A stretch of DNA of 64,000 bases, taken from the NCBI RefSeq assembly GCF_011009015.1, contig NZ_CP048878.1:1773001-1837000 (forward strand), read 5' to 3'. Below are positions 9,629-19,206 of this stretch, piece after piece. This DNA is from Spartinivicinus ruber (GTDB lineage Bacteria > Pseudomonadota > Gammaproteobacteria > Pseudomonadales > Zooshikellaceae). Under the pieces are notes generated by a model. The model searched no databases and had not been told where the DNA came from. It saw only the letters and a list, made by a program, of their open reading frames with translations. The translations under genes were made by a program, and so were the position numbers. Position 1 is the stretch's first letter, and each line of letters begins with the position of its first letter.

Positions 9629-10189
9629 CTAATTTTTCTCGGGGAGCTTAAGGATCAACTGGTTTCCTTGTTGGCTGAAGTCTAACTGGCGTAATGCACT
9701 CATTCCCAGCAGGATCTCATCACCTTCCATGTGGGGGTTGATACTAGCTTCTACATCAAAGAAGCGAATGTTGCCAATTGTAAGACTAGCTAATCGGGTA
9801 ACAAACACATTTACTGTGCCATTGGCAGTTTCTGCTTTATGGCTAGCCAATTTGGGTAAGTTAAGGTTATTGGCAATTGTCTCAGGAATAACCACATTGG
9901 TTGCACCAGTATCTAAGAAAAACTGGACTTCACTGTCATTTATAAAGCCATTTGTTACGTAGTGGCCATAACGGTTTCGGGTCAACCTGACTTCTTGACT
10001 ACCATCTTGATTGATTTGGGTAACAGGTATTTGGTTAGGGTTATGCTGTTGTTTTTCCCAGTTACCAAAATAAAAAGTTAACAGCAGTAGAGCCGTAACC
10101 CAGGCCGCAATTAACATACTGCGCCCGATGGTTGAGGTGGAAACTGCCTCTGCCTCTTGATGGTTTTGGGATTCTTGAGGGTTACTCAT
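9629..10189 (-). CDS. Membrane-anchored retropepsin-like aspartic protease
   Basis: A 186-residue protein with one N-terminal membrane segment (MLIAAWVTALLLLTFYFG) and a clan AA aspartic protease domain facing the periplasm. The active-site motif is FFLDTGATNVVIP (D-T-G), and a matching LLGMSAL block lies near the C-terminus, as in single-domain retropepsins that act as dimers. The ATG at 10189 is chosen; the frame extends to a TTG at 10285, but that would bury the anchor behind an unrelated leader. It is probably co-transcribed with nadC. Substrates are unknown. Confidence 0.82.
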   Translation of the reverse strand: MSNPQESQNHQEAEAVSTSTIGRSMLIAAWVTALLLLTFYFGNWEKQQHNPNQIPVTQINQDGSQEVRLTRNRYGHYVTNGFINDSEVQFFLDTGATNVVIPETIANNLNLPKLASHKAETANGTVNVFVTRLASLTIGNIRFFDVEASINPHMEGDEILLGMSALRQLDFSQQGNQLILKLPEKN

Positions 10190-10702
10190 ATTAGCGTTAC
10201 TTAAATATCTAATAGCACTAGTAATACTAACATTATTGGCAAACAAACCGTGAGTAATAGAGCCAACGGCATATACGCTTCGCAAGTAACTTTTTGGGTT
10301 TGTTGTTGCCGCTAAAAACTATTCGCTTTGGCTATAAATAGACAATTTTGGAATAGTTATGCGTTTGCAAAATAAGTAATTGAAATAATTCTTCTTATAT
10401 TAGTGGAGAATTATACCACTTCACCCACCTGTAACCTCTTATCTGTACCCCACGAAGACTGGTACTAAAGGTATTTTTGATAGCTGTAAAATACTGTGAC
10501 ACTAATCTCATATTGCTGCTTTTAATAACTATTTATTGTGTTGAAATTACTATAATAACCTTGATAGCTTTCACTAAATTAATGGCACTATTTCTCATAC
10601 AGTTGTATGATAGTTCCAGCTATCTGTTATTTAAGCAGGATAGTCATCTCGACTGAATGACAGTAAAGTAAGTAGAGTCGGGCAAATGCGGAGAAATAGC
10701 TA
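10190..10702. other. Divergent intergenic region
   Basis: Separates the minus-strand protease/nadC/galE genes from the plus-strand DUF1631 gene, so promoters for both directions must lie here. The part near the protease holds an in-frame extension discussed under rejected items. I see no clear sigma-70 pair, hairpin or operator. Confidence 0.4.
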
Positions 10703-13042
10703 ATGCAGGAAGATTCGAAGGTTGTTCGCTTATCATCGAAAAATACAAATTCCGTGAAACCAGCCACTCGCCTTTCAGCACCGTTAATCAAAGTCTGTGA
10801 ACACTGCCTTCATCATCTTCGATCTTGCATTCGTAATCTGTTTGAAAATGCAGATGATACTCTGTTTGAAATGGCCGATCGTGCCGCCTCTAACACCGAA
10901 CAGAATATTTACTTTGAAGCCATGCGCGAAGTACGACTGAAGCGCAAGGCACTAGAAGCTTCCTTTTTTGAAGCCTATAAGCAAAACTTTAATGAGCTAG
11001 TAGCTTCCCCAAAACAAACCAGCCATGTTGAGTTAGATGAACTCTCTTTTGATGCTCTGTCGATAGTAAACAATGAGGACCTCGAAGAAACGGTTGCCAT
11101 TGATACGATGGTATCAAAGGTGGTTAATCGCGATCATGGCATGCAGCTAATGCACTTAACTACACGAATTGATAGCTTATTACCTCAAAATATCAATGAT
11201 AAAGCCAATCCTGTTGGCCCTGAAAAGCTTTGTAAAGCATTTGTTCAAGCAACTAAACAGCTAGATATAGATATAAAAGTTAAGCTAATTGTTTTTCGTT
11301 TATTTGAGAAATATGTATTAGGGGCTGTTGATAAAGTCTATGGTGAGGCTAATCAGCTGCTCAAGGAGGCTGGGGTAATGCCTCAGTTGACAAGTCGTCC
11401 TCCTGCACAAAACCGCCGAGCACCCATTTATAGAAAGTCAGGTGAAAGCCAAGACAATTTAAATCAAGGTGCAGTGAGTAGGGAGCAAACAGCAGCGGAG
11501 ACTCAAGCAGCACAGGAAGCCTTTTCAGCCCTTCAAGATTTATTATCAGCTGCTCAATTATCAATGCCACAATTCGGTCAAGGAGCGGGAAGTAATCTGC
11601 CTGCAGTGAGTCAGCCGGATTTAATGGGGATGCTCTCTCAAATTCAGCATCAGCCGGCAATTGGGCAGTTACCAGGTCCCAGTCAGCCAGCCACACAGGT
11701 CGATATAAGAACAGCACTGGAAAATCTGTTAAAAAGTTATGATCAAAATAAAACTATTGGTCAGGTCGACCAGGATGTCATTAACTTGGTATCAATGCTG
11801 TTTGAGTTTATTTTGGATGATCGTAACCTACCCAATCAATACAAAGCTGTTATCAGCCGTTTACAGATTCCATTATTGAAAGTTGCTATTCTTGATAAGG
11901 CTTTATTTTGTAAAGCCTCTCACCCAGCCCGTCGTCTGTTGAATGAAATGGCTTCTGCTGCACTGGGCTGTGATGAGAAAGATAATGCTGCCCAGCAAAA
12001 ACTATTCGACAAAATAGAAGAGGTCGTACAAAAGCTATTGCACGATTTTGAAGTTAACATAGAGCTGTTTGATGAATCCTTGTCAGACTTTACTGCTTTT
12101 GTGCAAAAAGAGCAGCGTCGAGCATTGTTAGTTGAACAGCGAATTAAGGATGCTGAAGAAGGCAAGGCAAAAACTGATCAGGCTAAGCAGCTGGCTACGC
12201 AAGAAATCCAAAATCGATTGGCAAATCAACAGTTACCAGAGGTAGTGATTGAGTTGTTACAAGAAGGCTGGACTAATGTACTTTTTATTGCCTATTTGAA
12301 AGAAGGGGAGCAGTCTCAAGCCTGGCAAAATGCCATTGCTACAATGGATGATTTAATTTGGAGTGTGCAGCCCCATACAGATATCGAAGATAGAAAGAAA
12401 CTATTACAAATGGTTCCACCCTTAATGCGACAGTTAAGGGATTGTTTAATCGAAATTTCATTTGATCCTTACAAGCAGAGACAACTCTTTAAACAGTTAC
12501 AAAACCTACATGTGCAAAGTTTAAGACAGGTTAAACCAGAAGCTAAACCTACTTCCGCTGAAGTTGTAATCACTGAGCAGCCAGTAGTAGAACCTGTACC
12601 AGAAGAACCCCATACTCCTGCAGAGGTTGAACTAAAGCCTCAATTAAATAACCAAGCAGAGTTAGTTGATACGCAGCCTCAACAAGTAGAGGTGAAAGCT
12701 GCAACTGATGAGAATAATATTACTGAGCAGGCAACCACTGATAATGAACCAGCGGTTAGTGAAGCAAGCTTAAGTACAGTGGCTAGCTTAAAGGTAGGTA
12801 ATTGGGTTGAGTTTGGTCTTAATGAGGATAATAAATTCCGTGCCAAACTAGCTGCGTTTATCAAGCCGGCTGATAAGTACATTTTTGTTAACCGCACTGG
12901 AATGAAAGTGGCGGAGAAAACCCGATTAGAACTGGCGTTAGATATTGACCATGGTAATGTTAACTTGCTTGATGATAATTTGCTGTTTGATCGGGCATTA
13001 GAGTCAGTGATTGGCAACCTGAGACAAATGAAGAAAAACTAA
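10703..13042 (+). CDS. DUF1631 family protein
   Basis: A 779-residue, probably cytoplasmic protein of the DUF1631 family, sometimes misannotated as thymidine phosphorylase. The N-terminal half is helical and begins with a CEHCLHHLRSCIRNLFENADDTLFEMA block typical of the family (positions about 30-60). A Gln-rich linker lies near 240-340 and a second helical block near 340-600. A Pro/Glu-rich low-complexity linker follows at 610-690. The last 85 residues (LKVGNWVEFGLNEDN, then FVNRTGMKV) look like a small beta-domain reminiscent of PilZ. In pseudomonads related genes sit near nadC. The molecular role is unknown; a link to motility or c-di-GMP is only a guess from the C-terminal domain. The ATG at 10703 follows a GGAG-type ribosome-binding site. 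Confidence 0.75.
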   Translation: MQEDSKVVRLSSKNTNSVKPATRLSAPLIKVCEHCLHHLRSCIRNLFENADDTLFEMADRAASNTEQNIYFEAMREVRLKRKALEASFFEAYKQNFNELVASPKQTSHVELDELSFDALSIVNNEDLEETVAIDTMVSKVVNRDHGMQLMHLTTRIDSLLPQNINDKANPVGPEKLCKAFVQATKQLDIDIKVKLIVFRLFEKYVLGAVDKVYGEANQLLKEAGVMPQLTSRPPAQNRRAPIYRKSGESQDNLNQGAVSREQTAAETQAAQEAFSALQDLLSAAQLSMPQFGQGAGSNLPAVSQPDLMGMLSQIQHQPAIGQLPGPSQPATQVDIRTALENLLKSYDQNKTIGQVDQDVINLVSMLFEFILDDRNLPNQYKAVISRLQIPLLKVAILDKALFCKASHPARRLLNEMASAALGCDEKDNAAQQKLFDKIEEVVQKLLHDFEVNIELFDESLSDFTAFVQKEQRRALLVEQRIKDAEEGKAKTDQAKQLATQEIQNRLANQQLPEVVIELLQEGWTNVLFIAYLKEGEQSQAWQNAIATMDDLIWSVQPHTDIEDRKKLLQMVPPLMRQLRDCLIEISFDPYKQRQLFKQLQNLHVQSLRQVKPEAKPTSAEVVITEQPVVEPVPEEPHTPAEVELKPQLNNQAELVDTQPQQVEVKAATDENNITEQATTDNEPAVSEASLSTVASLKVGNWVEFGLNEDNKFRAKLAAFIKPADKYIFVNRTGMKVAEKTRLELALDIDHGNVNLLDDNLLFDRALESVIGNLRQMKKN

Positions 13043-13279
13043 TAACTGCCGACCTTTCCTGTTGGACCTCGTTAGTTAATTTTGAACAATACTTCTCGAT
13101 ACTATTGTATAATTCCGGCTATTTTGTAGACCACTCCTTTTCGATAAAGTAAACCAGCCATAATATCTGTAATCTTTGATATCCAGTGAAATCTTCAGGC
13201 TGGATCATATATACTCTGCTTTTAGTACCTAGCTGCTCTCTATTCTTGAGCCTAATCACAATAACCCTGGTGATTAACT

Positions 13280-14176
13280 ATGTTATTCATTTCTTTATGT
13301 GTAGGTGTTGCTATTTTCTTCATGGCTGATAGTCGTAAATTAATTCAGCATGATAATTGGTTCAACAAGCTGGTGGAATTCATTGAAACTAAATTACAAC
13401 ACAAGTTAGGGGCTGAATGGATTTGGATTATTACACTATTAATCCCTACTGCTATTGTTGCCTGGTTAGTCAGTGAAGCGGATGAAGCTTGGCTGGGCTT
13501 TCCGATGTTATTTGTTAGTGTCATTTTGCTCGTTTACTCGTTGGGCCGAGAAGGATATTTAAATAGCCTTGACCTTTATGTTGCTTCATTAAAGGTTGCC
13601 AATGCTGAGACTGTTTTTATTCGTGCACAAGAGCTGTTTCCTAAGTTAAGTAAAGATTTACGAGATGAATGGAGTCACCAATATCAACAAATTAGACAAC
13701 TAGTGTTTTATCAAGTAATGGAGCAGCTGTTTACAGTTGTGTTTTGGTTTATCGTGCTGGGGCCTGTCGCGGCTCTTATTTACCGTTTAAATGAGCTTTA
13801 TCTGGTATATCGGCAGCAGCATGATGGCTCTAAGTTGGCATCAGCTCATGTCGCCTGGGATTTAAAGTATATCATTGAGTGGTTCCCTGCTCGGGTATTG
13901 GCCTGGTCATTTACTTTGGCTGGAAACTTCACCAAAGCTTATCATGAGTGCCAGCATAGCTGGCGGCAATGGGCGGAACCAACTGGAGAAATTGTAGTTC
14001 GTACCGGCTTACAAGCACTAGCTATTCCGTTAGATATGGAGGAATTTAAACAAACCACTGATACAGCTGAGCAGCAGCAAATGGCTGCAGACGAGCTAAT
14101 GGCAGTGCGAGGTTTGTTAAACCGGACGGTGGTTATCTGGGGGGCTACTATTGCATTAGTGACCTTGCTTACCTAG
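13280..14176 (+). CDS. ampE: AmpE-like inner-membrane regulatory protein
   Basis: A 298-residue membrane protein of the AmpE/CobD-like superfamily. Hydrophobic segments lie near residues 1-17, 50-65, 75-90, 150-172 and 282-298. The pattern (DNWFNKL near the start, WFPARVLAWSFTLAGNF in the second half, LLNRTVVIWGA at the end) matches AmpE, proposed to act with AmpD in beta-lactamase induction signalling. ampD normally precedes ampE; it is not visible here, and the 237 bases upstream hold no recognisable gene. The stop abuts the stop of the convergent histidine kinase with no gap. Confidence 0.75.
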   Translation: MLFISLCVGVAIFFMADSRKLIQHDNWFNKLVEFIETKLQHKLGAEWIWIITLLIPTAIVAWLVSEADEAWLGFPMLFVSVILLVYSLGREGYLNSLDLYVASLKVANAETVFIRAQELFPKLSKDLRDEWSHQYQQIRQLVFYQVMEQLFTVVFWFIVLGPVAALIYRLNELYLVYRQQHDGSKLASAHVAWDLKYIIEWFPARVLAWSFTLAGNFTKAYHECQHSWRQWAEPTGEIVVRTGLQALAIPLDMEEFKQTTDTAEQQQMAADELMAVRGLLNRTVVIWGATIALVTLLT

Positions 14177-16240
14177 CTAATCCCGTAGGGTGGCTTCCAC
14201 AGCTTTTGACTTATTTGTTGCTGGTGGGGGGATCAGGTTGGGCTTTAAAGGTAAGCTGATAATAAACTCTGTACCTATCCCGGCAGCAGACTTCACATGA
14301 AGCTGCCCTTTATGATTATTGGTGATAATAAAGTACGACACTGATAATCCTAGTCCTGTGCCAATGCCTACCTCTTTGGTAGTAAAAAATGGTTCAAAGA
14401 TTCGTTTGCGCGTAGCGTTATCCATTCCAATGCCATTATCTTCAACTTTTATGACCGCATGAGTGGCAGTTTTTTTACTGGTGATAATTATTTTGCCATT
14501 CCACTTTGTCTCTTCCCGTTGATTAACTGCCTGGGCTGCATTTTTAATTAGGTTGAGTAGCACTTGCTCAAGCTCATTAGCAATACAGGGCACGCTAACC
14601 AGGGTATCATCCAAGTTGGTAATAATATGAATCTGCTCTAACTCAAGCCCATGTTTAATATCTAAATCACTGTGGGCAATTTCGATGGTGCGGTTAATGA
14701 GTTCGCTTAGATCGGTAGGAGATAAGGTTCTGGAACTACGTCGGCTGAACTGCAGCATATTCTGAACAATCTTGGAGGCTCGGGTACCTGCATCTTTAAT
14801 GTTCCCCAAAAAGCGAATAATGCCCCGTTGCTCCATGTAGGTATACAATTGTTGGATATCCAATTGTAATTTTTCTGCTTCTTCTTTATTTTTGGCAAGG
14901 GTAGGGGATATGCGCCGTAAAATATTCTGCACACCTTGAATAATACCACCTAGAGGATTGTTAATTTCATGGGCCATGCCAGCAGCTAGGCCACCCACAG
15001 AGAGCATTTTTTCAGTTTGAACCATTGTGTCTTCTAACTGAATACGCTGGGTTATATTATCCAGTCGAATCACAGCCCCTTGGTGCTCTTCACCACACAA
15101 AGGGTAAATCACCAGATCAAAATAGTTTTCCTCATTATGATGGGTTAGGGGAACCCGTTCGACTGTTTCTACGGTTTGGTGGCTTAAGGCTTTATCGATT
15201 TCAGGTTCGTGCTCAGCCAAAATACTCGACAGTTCTTGAATAGGTCGCTGTAGTGCCTGATTTCCTTTTATATTAAACAATGCAGCAGCTTCTTCATTCC
15301 ATTGTTGAATTTGTTTGTTGGTGTTAATGGCGATCAACGCCGAAGGCATTGAGTTAATAATATTATTGAGGTATTTCTGTAAAGCCGTCAGCTTTTGTTC
15401 AATGTGAGTACGTACTTGTACTTCAAGCTCCAGTTTTTTATTGGTGCGCTGGGTTTCCAAGGCCATTGATTGTGCTTTCATACTCGCTTGCTCAGCCTCA
15501 TCGCGCGCTTTGCGTAGTAGCTGGTCACGAGCTTCTATACGGTTGAGCATAGTATTAAAGGCAGTAGCCAAAATACCCAGCTCATCATTATGAAACTTGG
15601 TGGCACGTACTGAGTAATTTTCTTCAATGGATACGGTATGGGCCAGCTTAATCAGGTGAAGTACTGGCTTGGTAATCACCTGACGGATAACCCCAGTCAC
15701 AAACAACATAATCAATACAGCAAAAATCATAATGATCAAAATGGCTACTTTCATAGCCAGGAATAACATTTCAGGCAAAGAATGATTTGCTTTTATTTCC
15801 AAGGTAAGTTGCTGACCGCTGTCTAGGTGAATTTTTTCAATGTAAGAAGAAGGTTCAAGAGTAATAGAGGTAATACTGTCTTCTGATTTGTGTTGTTCAT
15901 CGGGAAATGAGATTAATAACTTACCACTTTCATCGTAGAAGCTGATTGACTCAATATAATCAAATTGACTTAAATGTTGTAATAAATGACGAGCTAAGTC
16001 CGGCTCACGTTGAATTTGGGAAATTAATAAGGGGTTAGTCAGCAGTTTGCTAGTGGTCGTGACATTATGGGGAACAATATAATCTCTTGATATTAAATAA
16101 GTGGTTAACACTAGTGTAATACTGGCCACAAAGGCAATAGAGATGATAACACTTAGCAGCAGCAGCAATAGCTTGCGGCTAATTGGCAGGCTGGAGAGAT
16201 ATCCTGATACTGAAGCTGTCATATGTTGATAATTTAACAA
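14177..16240 (-). CDS. Membrane sensor histidine kinase (HAMP-PAS-HisKA-HATPase)
   Basis: A 687-residue two-component sensor. A membrane segment near residues 22-48 is followed by a periplasmic loop of about 120 residues and a second membrane segment near 165-190. Then come a HAMP linker, a coiled coil and a PAS-like domain ([28 protein letters not shown]). The phosphoacceptor lies in [16 protein letters not shown], and the ATPase domain shows [10 protein letters not shown] (N box), DNGIGM (G1), FFTTKE and GTGLGLS. The start may be the TTG at 16240 or the ATG at 16222; neither has an ideally spaced ribosome-binding site. No cognate response regulator is adjacent; the nearest receiver protein, at 17315-18316, is beyond panE. 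The signal is unknown. Confidence 0.9.
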   Translation of the reverse strand: MLNYQHMTASVSGYLSSLPISRKLLLLLLSVIISIAFVASITLVLTTYLISRDYIVPHNVTTTSKLLTNPLLISQIQREPDLARHLLQHLSQFDYIESISFYDESGKLLISFPDEQHKSEDSITSITLEPSSYIEKIHLDSGQQLTLEIKANHSLPEMLFLAMKVAILIIMIFAVLIMLFVTGVIRQVITKPVLHLIKLAHTVSIEENYSVRATKFHNDELGILATAFNTMLNRIEARDQLLRKARDEAEQASMKAQSMALETQRTNKKLELEVQVRTHIEQKLTALQKYLNNIINSMPSALIAINTNKQIQQWNEEAAALFNIKGNQALQRPIQELSSILAEHEPEIDKALSHQTVETVERVPLTHHNEENYFDLVIYPLCGEEHQGAVIRLDNITQRIQLEDTMVQTEKMLSVGGLAAGMAHEINNPLGGIIQGVQNILRRISPTLAKNKEEAEKLQLDIQQLYTYMEQRGIIRFLGNIKDAGTRASKIVQNMLQFSRRSSRTLSPTDLSELINRTIEIAHSDLDIKHGLELEQIHIITNLDDTLVSVPCIANELEQVLLNLIKNAAQAVNQREETKWNGKIIITSKKTATHAVIKVEDNGIGMDNATRKRIFEPFFTTKEVGIGTGLGLSVSYFIITNNHKGQLHVKSAAGIGTEFIISLPLKPNLIPPPATNKSKAVEATLRD

Positions 16241-16264
16241 ATACCTTGCGTAGAAGGTTTATTA

Positions 16265-17185
16265 TTAAATGTAGCCTTTTTCCTTTAAGGTGCGAATAAG
16301 CTGCTGGTGATGGAGTAAATTAATTCCCATTGACTGGGCTTTTTCAATAATATAACCATTAATGTAGCTTAACTCAGTGGTTTTCCCTGCCCTTACGTCC
16401 TGTAATGTAGATGAATTATTATTAGCTGTTTGTAAAATAACTTTTTTTACTAAGTTTTCCAGTTTATCGGATAATGGAACTTTTAGCTGCTTTAATAAGA
16501 TCGCCGTTTCTAAACATAGGTTGATAACTTGCTGGCGTATTTCAGTTTGGCGCCATAATTCACCATTTTTACATTGATAAAGTGCTGTCAGGCCATTAAT
16601 GGCACTATTAATGGCTACTTTTTCCCAAATTGTAGTGAGTGGGTTGGTTGTCCAGTGAATATTTAGGGGCAGTTCAGTTAACTGATGAAATTGACTGAAA
16701 GGTTGTCGGTTATTTAGTTGAGGGCTAAGTTCCCCGATGACAATCTGGCCAATACCGGCATGCACCAGCTGAAATGGCGCAGTCAAGAAGCAGCCATGAG
16801 TCACTGAGCCAACGGCAACCTGCAGGTGGGGTAAGGATTGAGCAATGGCTTGTTGGGAACCTAAACCATTTTGCAACAAAATAATCTGCGCATGGGGTGC
16901 TAATAAGTGAGCAATGGTTTGAACTGCAGGTAGTGCATCGTAAGCCTTAGTGGTAACAATTAATTTGTGAATATTATTGGTGAGCGAGCGGCAATCAATA
17001 GTAGGAATATGACAAGTAAATTGAGTATCAAGCTGCTGATAATGGATGGTAGCTGTTTTAACCGTTGCCTGTTTGACAATCAACTGGGTTGGACAATTAT
17101 TTTTAGCCAGCTGACTAGCCAGTAAACAACCAATGGCACCTGCGCCAAGGATATACCAGGGGTGTTCATTGAGGGGATGAGTCAT
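16265..17185 (-). CDS. panE: 2-dehydropantoate 2-reductase (ketopantoate reductase)
   Basis: NADPH-dependent reduction of ketopantoate to pantoate in pantothenate and coenzyme A synthesis. The 306 residues match the family. The N-terminal nucleotide-binding loop is ILGAGAIGCLLAS. VTTKAYD, QNGLGS and GSVTHG are family motifs, and KVAINSAINGLTALYQCKNGEL carries the catalytic Lys region. ELSYINGYII lies near the C-terminus. It lies 24 bases upstream of the histidine kinase on the same strand. PanB and PanC are not in the window. Confidence 0.9.
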   Translation of the reverse strand: MTHPLNEHPWYILGAGAIGCLLASQLAKNNCPTQLIVKQATVKTATIHYQQLDTQFTCHIPTIDCRSLTNNIHKLIVTTKAYDALPAVQTIAHLLAPHAQIILLQNGLGSQQAIAQSLPHLQVAVGSVTHGCFLTAPFQLVHAGIGQIVIGELSPQLNNRQPFSQFHQLTELPLNIHWTTNPLTTIWEKVAINSAINGLTALYQCKNGELWRQTEIRQQVINLCLETAILLKQLKVPLSDKLENLVKKVILQTANNNSSTLQDVRAGKTTELSYINGYIIEKAQSMGINLLHHQQLIRTLKEKGYI

Positions 17186-17314
17186 CTTTTTATCGTTATA
17201 TGGTTAGCAACAACAAAAAATAAACAATGCAAATTATAACGGAGATAAAATGTTGAAGGCCATGAATTCATAGCCTTAGATAAAAAACATTTGTTGTTTA
17301 ATGAACGGTTTAGA

Positions 17315-18316
17315 CTAGGAGGTTGGCTCACTTTGGGGTGGTTTTTTCTTTAACATGCCAGGACTCCACTGAGTAGCAGTAATTAAGCCTGTTTCAAACG
17401 ATTTAGCCAGCATTTTTCGAGTAACCACTAACAATTGCTCTGCAGTGGGGAGTGGTGGTGTGTTTGTTAGTATGCACATACTCATTGCCGCTTTAATGGA
17501 AATATAGCCAACTGATGATTTAAACGCTTTTAGGTTAAGCCCTTCGTAGATACGGCGAAAACTTTTGGGGGTGTACTGCTCATCATGCAAATGGGTAGTA
17601 ATAATTGAAAACTGATCATCGCCAGTGCGCGTAATAATATCCAGTGGTCTGATTAACTGCTGTAAGCGTCGAGCAACACCTTTGGCCACTTCATTATAAA
17701 TAGCCAATCCCCGTTGTTGCTCAATTTGCTTGGCATTTTGCAAAGCAACTATCAGTAAGCAAGCAGAAGCGTCCCGCGACTCCACATGACGAATAGCTTC
17801 CCCTAGGTGCTGTAGACAAAAACGCAAGTTGCCAATGCCTGTTAAGTGATCGGTAAGGCTATGTTTTTCGAGTTGCTGGAGGTTATCAACTAAGAGTTTA
17901 TTTTCTTCCAGCAACTTATTTTGCATATGTGCTGTTCGATCAGCTGCAAATATTCTTGGTAAAAGCTGATCATTCATTACCGATTTATTAATAAAATCAT
18001 CAACTCCTCGGTCAAATGCTTCTGCTAGCGCTTTCACTCCTTCTTTCGCGGTTAATAAAATAACGTAAGTGAAGTGATGCAAACGTTTGTCTAATTCTCG
18101 AACCTGCTGTGTAAGCTGTAAACCATCCATTTCAGGCATTAGCCAGTCAGCCACTAAAATGCTGGCAGGACGTTTTTGTAGTTGAACCAGAGCTTCATTT
18201 GCACTACTAGCGAATCGGATGTCCCGAAAGCCTGCGCCTTTTAAGGTGCGGCCAATCATTACGCTACTGAACTTAGCATCATCAACAACCATTATTGGTA
18301 CATTAAGATTCGCCAT
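17315..18316 (-). CDS. Response regulator with degenerate GGDEF domain
   Basis: A 333-residue cytoplasmic protein. The receiver domain (about 1-125) keeps the acidic pair MVVDD and the phosphorylatable Asp in ILVADWLMPEMDGL, with the later Thr and Lys in LLTAKEG and INKS. After a coiled-coil linker, a diguanylate-cyclase fold begins at SLTDHLTGIGNLR, but the signature loop reads RTGDDQFSI instead of RGGDEF, and no RxxD inhibitory site is obvious. It is therefore unlikely to make c-di-GMP and more likely acts as a c-di-GMP/GTP-sensing or protein-binding output. No kinase is adjacent, though the orphan sensor at 14177-16240 is close. Divergent from yajQ. Confidence 0.85.
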   Translation of the reverse strand: MANLNVPIMVVDDAKFSSVMIGRTLKGAGFRDIRFASSANEALVQLQKRPASILVADWLMPEMDGLQLTQQVRELDKRLHHFTYVILLTAKEGVKALAEAFDRGVDDFINKSVMNDQLLPRIFAADRTAHMQNKLLEENKLLVDNLQQLEKHSLTDHLTGIGNLRFCLQHLGEAIRHVESRDASACLLIVALQNAKQIEQQRGLAIYNEVAKGVARRLQQLIRPLDIITRTGDDQFSIITTHLHDEQYTPKSFRRIYEGLNLKAFKSSVGYISIKAAMSMCILTNTPPLPTAEQLLVVTRKMLAKSFETGLITATQWSPGMLKKKPPQSEPTS

Positions 18317-18611
18317 TATGGTCCTGTAGTATTGTTTATTAAGTGAGTGGCTAGTATAAAACAGACTAACCTAAAATTAAGTTATAATAACTGCTGGCAA
18401 TATCTGTCAAATATACAACAAGTTGTTAGTGTAATGTGTTGTCTGAAGCGACGATTTAGAACTTAATCAAAATTCTGGCTTAAAGGGGCTTGACAAAAAC
18501 AGCTGCATCGCTACTTAAATGTGCTTAGCCCTCTTCACCCGTCGTATCAAAAGACACTACACTAGCCGTTTCTAAGATTCCTTTAATTTTATTATAGTGC
18601 TGGGAGAGTTT

Positions 18612-19094
18612 ATGCCTTCTTTTGACATTGTTTCTGAAGTGGATCGTCATGAGTTAACAAATGCGGTTGACCAAGCCAACCGTGAGCTGGAAAGCCGTTA
18701 TGACTTTCGTGGAGTAGAGGCAAGTTTTAGTTTAACGGAAAAACAAATCCAACTGACAGCAGAAGCTGACTTTCAGTTGCAGCAAATGCTGGAGATGCTA
18801 AAAAGTAAGCTGATCAAGCGGGGTATTGATGTTAAGTGTCTGGAAGTGAACGACTTTTATGGGTCAGGCAAGCTTGTCAAACAGGAAGCCAATGTGCAAG
18901 AAGGGCTAGATAAAGAACTTGCTAAGAAAGTCGTTAAGCTCATTAAAGATGCGAAACTGAAAGTACAACCTTCAGTACAGGGGGATAAAGTCAGGGTTAC
19001 AGGTAAGAAGCGTGATGACTTGCAAGAGGCTATAGGCTTATTAAAAGAAGCAGACTTGGATATGCCACTACAGTACAATAATTTTAGAGACTAG
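18612..19094 (+). CDS. yajQ: YajQ family nucleotide-binding protein
   Basis: A 160-residue cytoplasmic protein, full length for the family. It begins [20 protein letters not shown] and contains [10 protein letters not shown] and a C-terminal [15 protein letters not shown] with QYNNFRD at the end. YajQ proteins have been reported to bind c-di-GMP (in Xanthomonas and Pseudomonas) and other nucleotides. The start at 18612 is preferred over the upstream ATG at 18597 because a GGGAG ribosome-binding site precedes it and the N-terminus then matches the family. Confidence 0.93.
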   Translation: MPSFDIVSEVDRHELTNAVDQANRELESRYDFRGVEASFSLTEKQIQLTAEADFQLQQMLEMLKSKLIKRGIDVKCLEVNDFYGSGKLVKQEANVQEGLDKELAKKVVKLIKDAKLKVQPSVQGDKVRVTGKKRDDLQEAIGLLKEADLDMPLQYNNFRD

Positions 19095-19140
19095 TATAAA
19101 CTCAGCGGGTCTATATCAACTAGTCAGTAGCACTTTATGA

Positions 19141-19170
19141 AGAGAAGGTAGTTACTGTAACTACCTCTCA
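19141..19170. terminator. Hairpin between convergent yajQ and ampG
   Basis: AGGTAGTTAC at 19146-19155 and GTAACTACCT at 19157-19166 form a perfect inverted repeat, extended by GAGA/CTC flanks, between two convergent genes. No T run follows on either side, so it may be a transcript-end hairpin rather than a classical intrinsic terminator. Confidence 0.5.
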
Positions 19171-19206
19171 TGAAAACACCAAACTGACGAGAGAAATTGC
19201 CGATCG

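Noticed and set aside
10190-10285. In-frame N-terminal extension of the protease, reading AVGSITHGLFANN
   Set aside because: It needs a TTG start and would place the membrane anchor about 54 residues in. The GSITHG string resembles a ketopantoate reductase motif but the match is too short to support a fusion or remnant.
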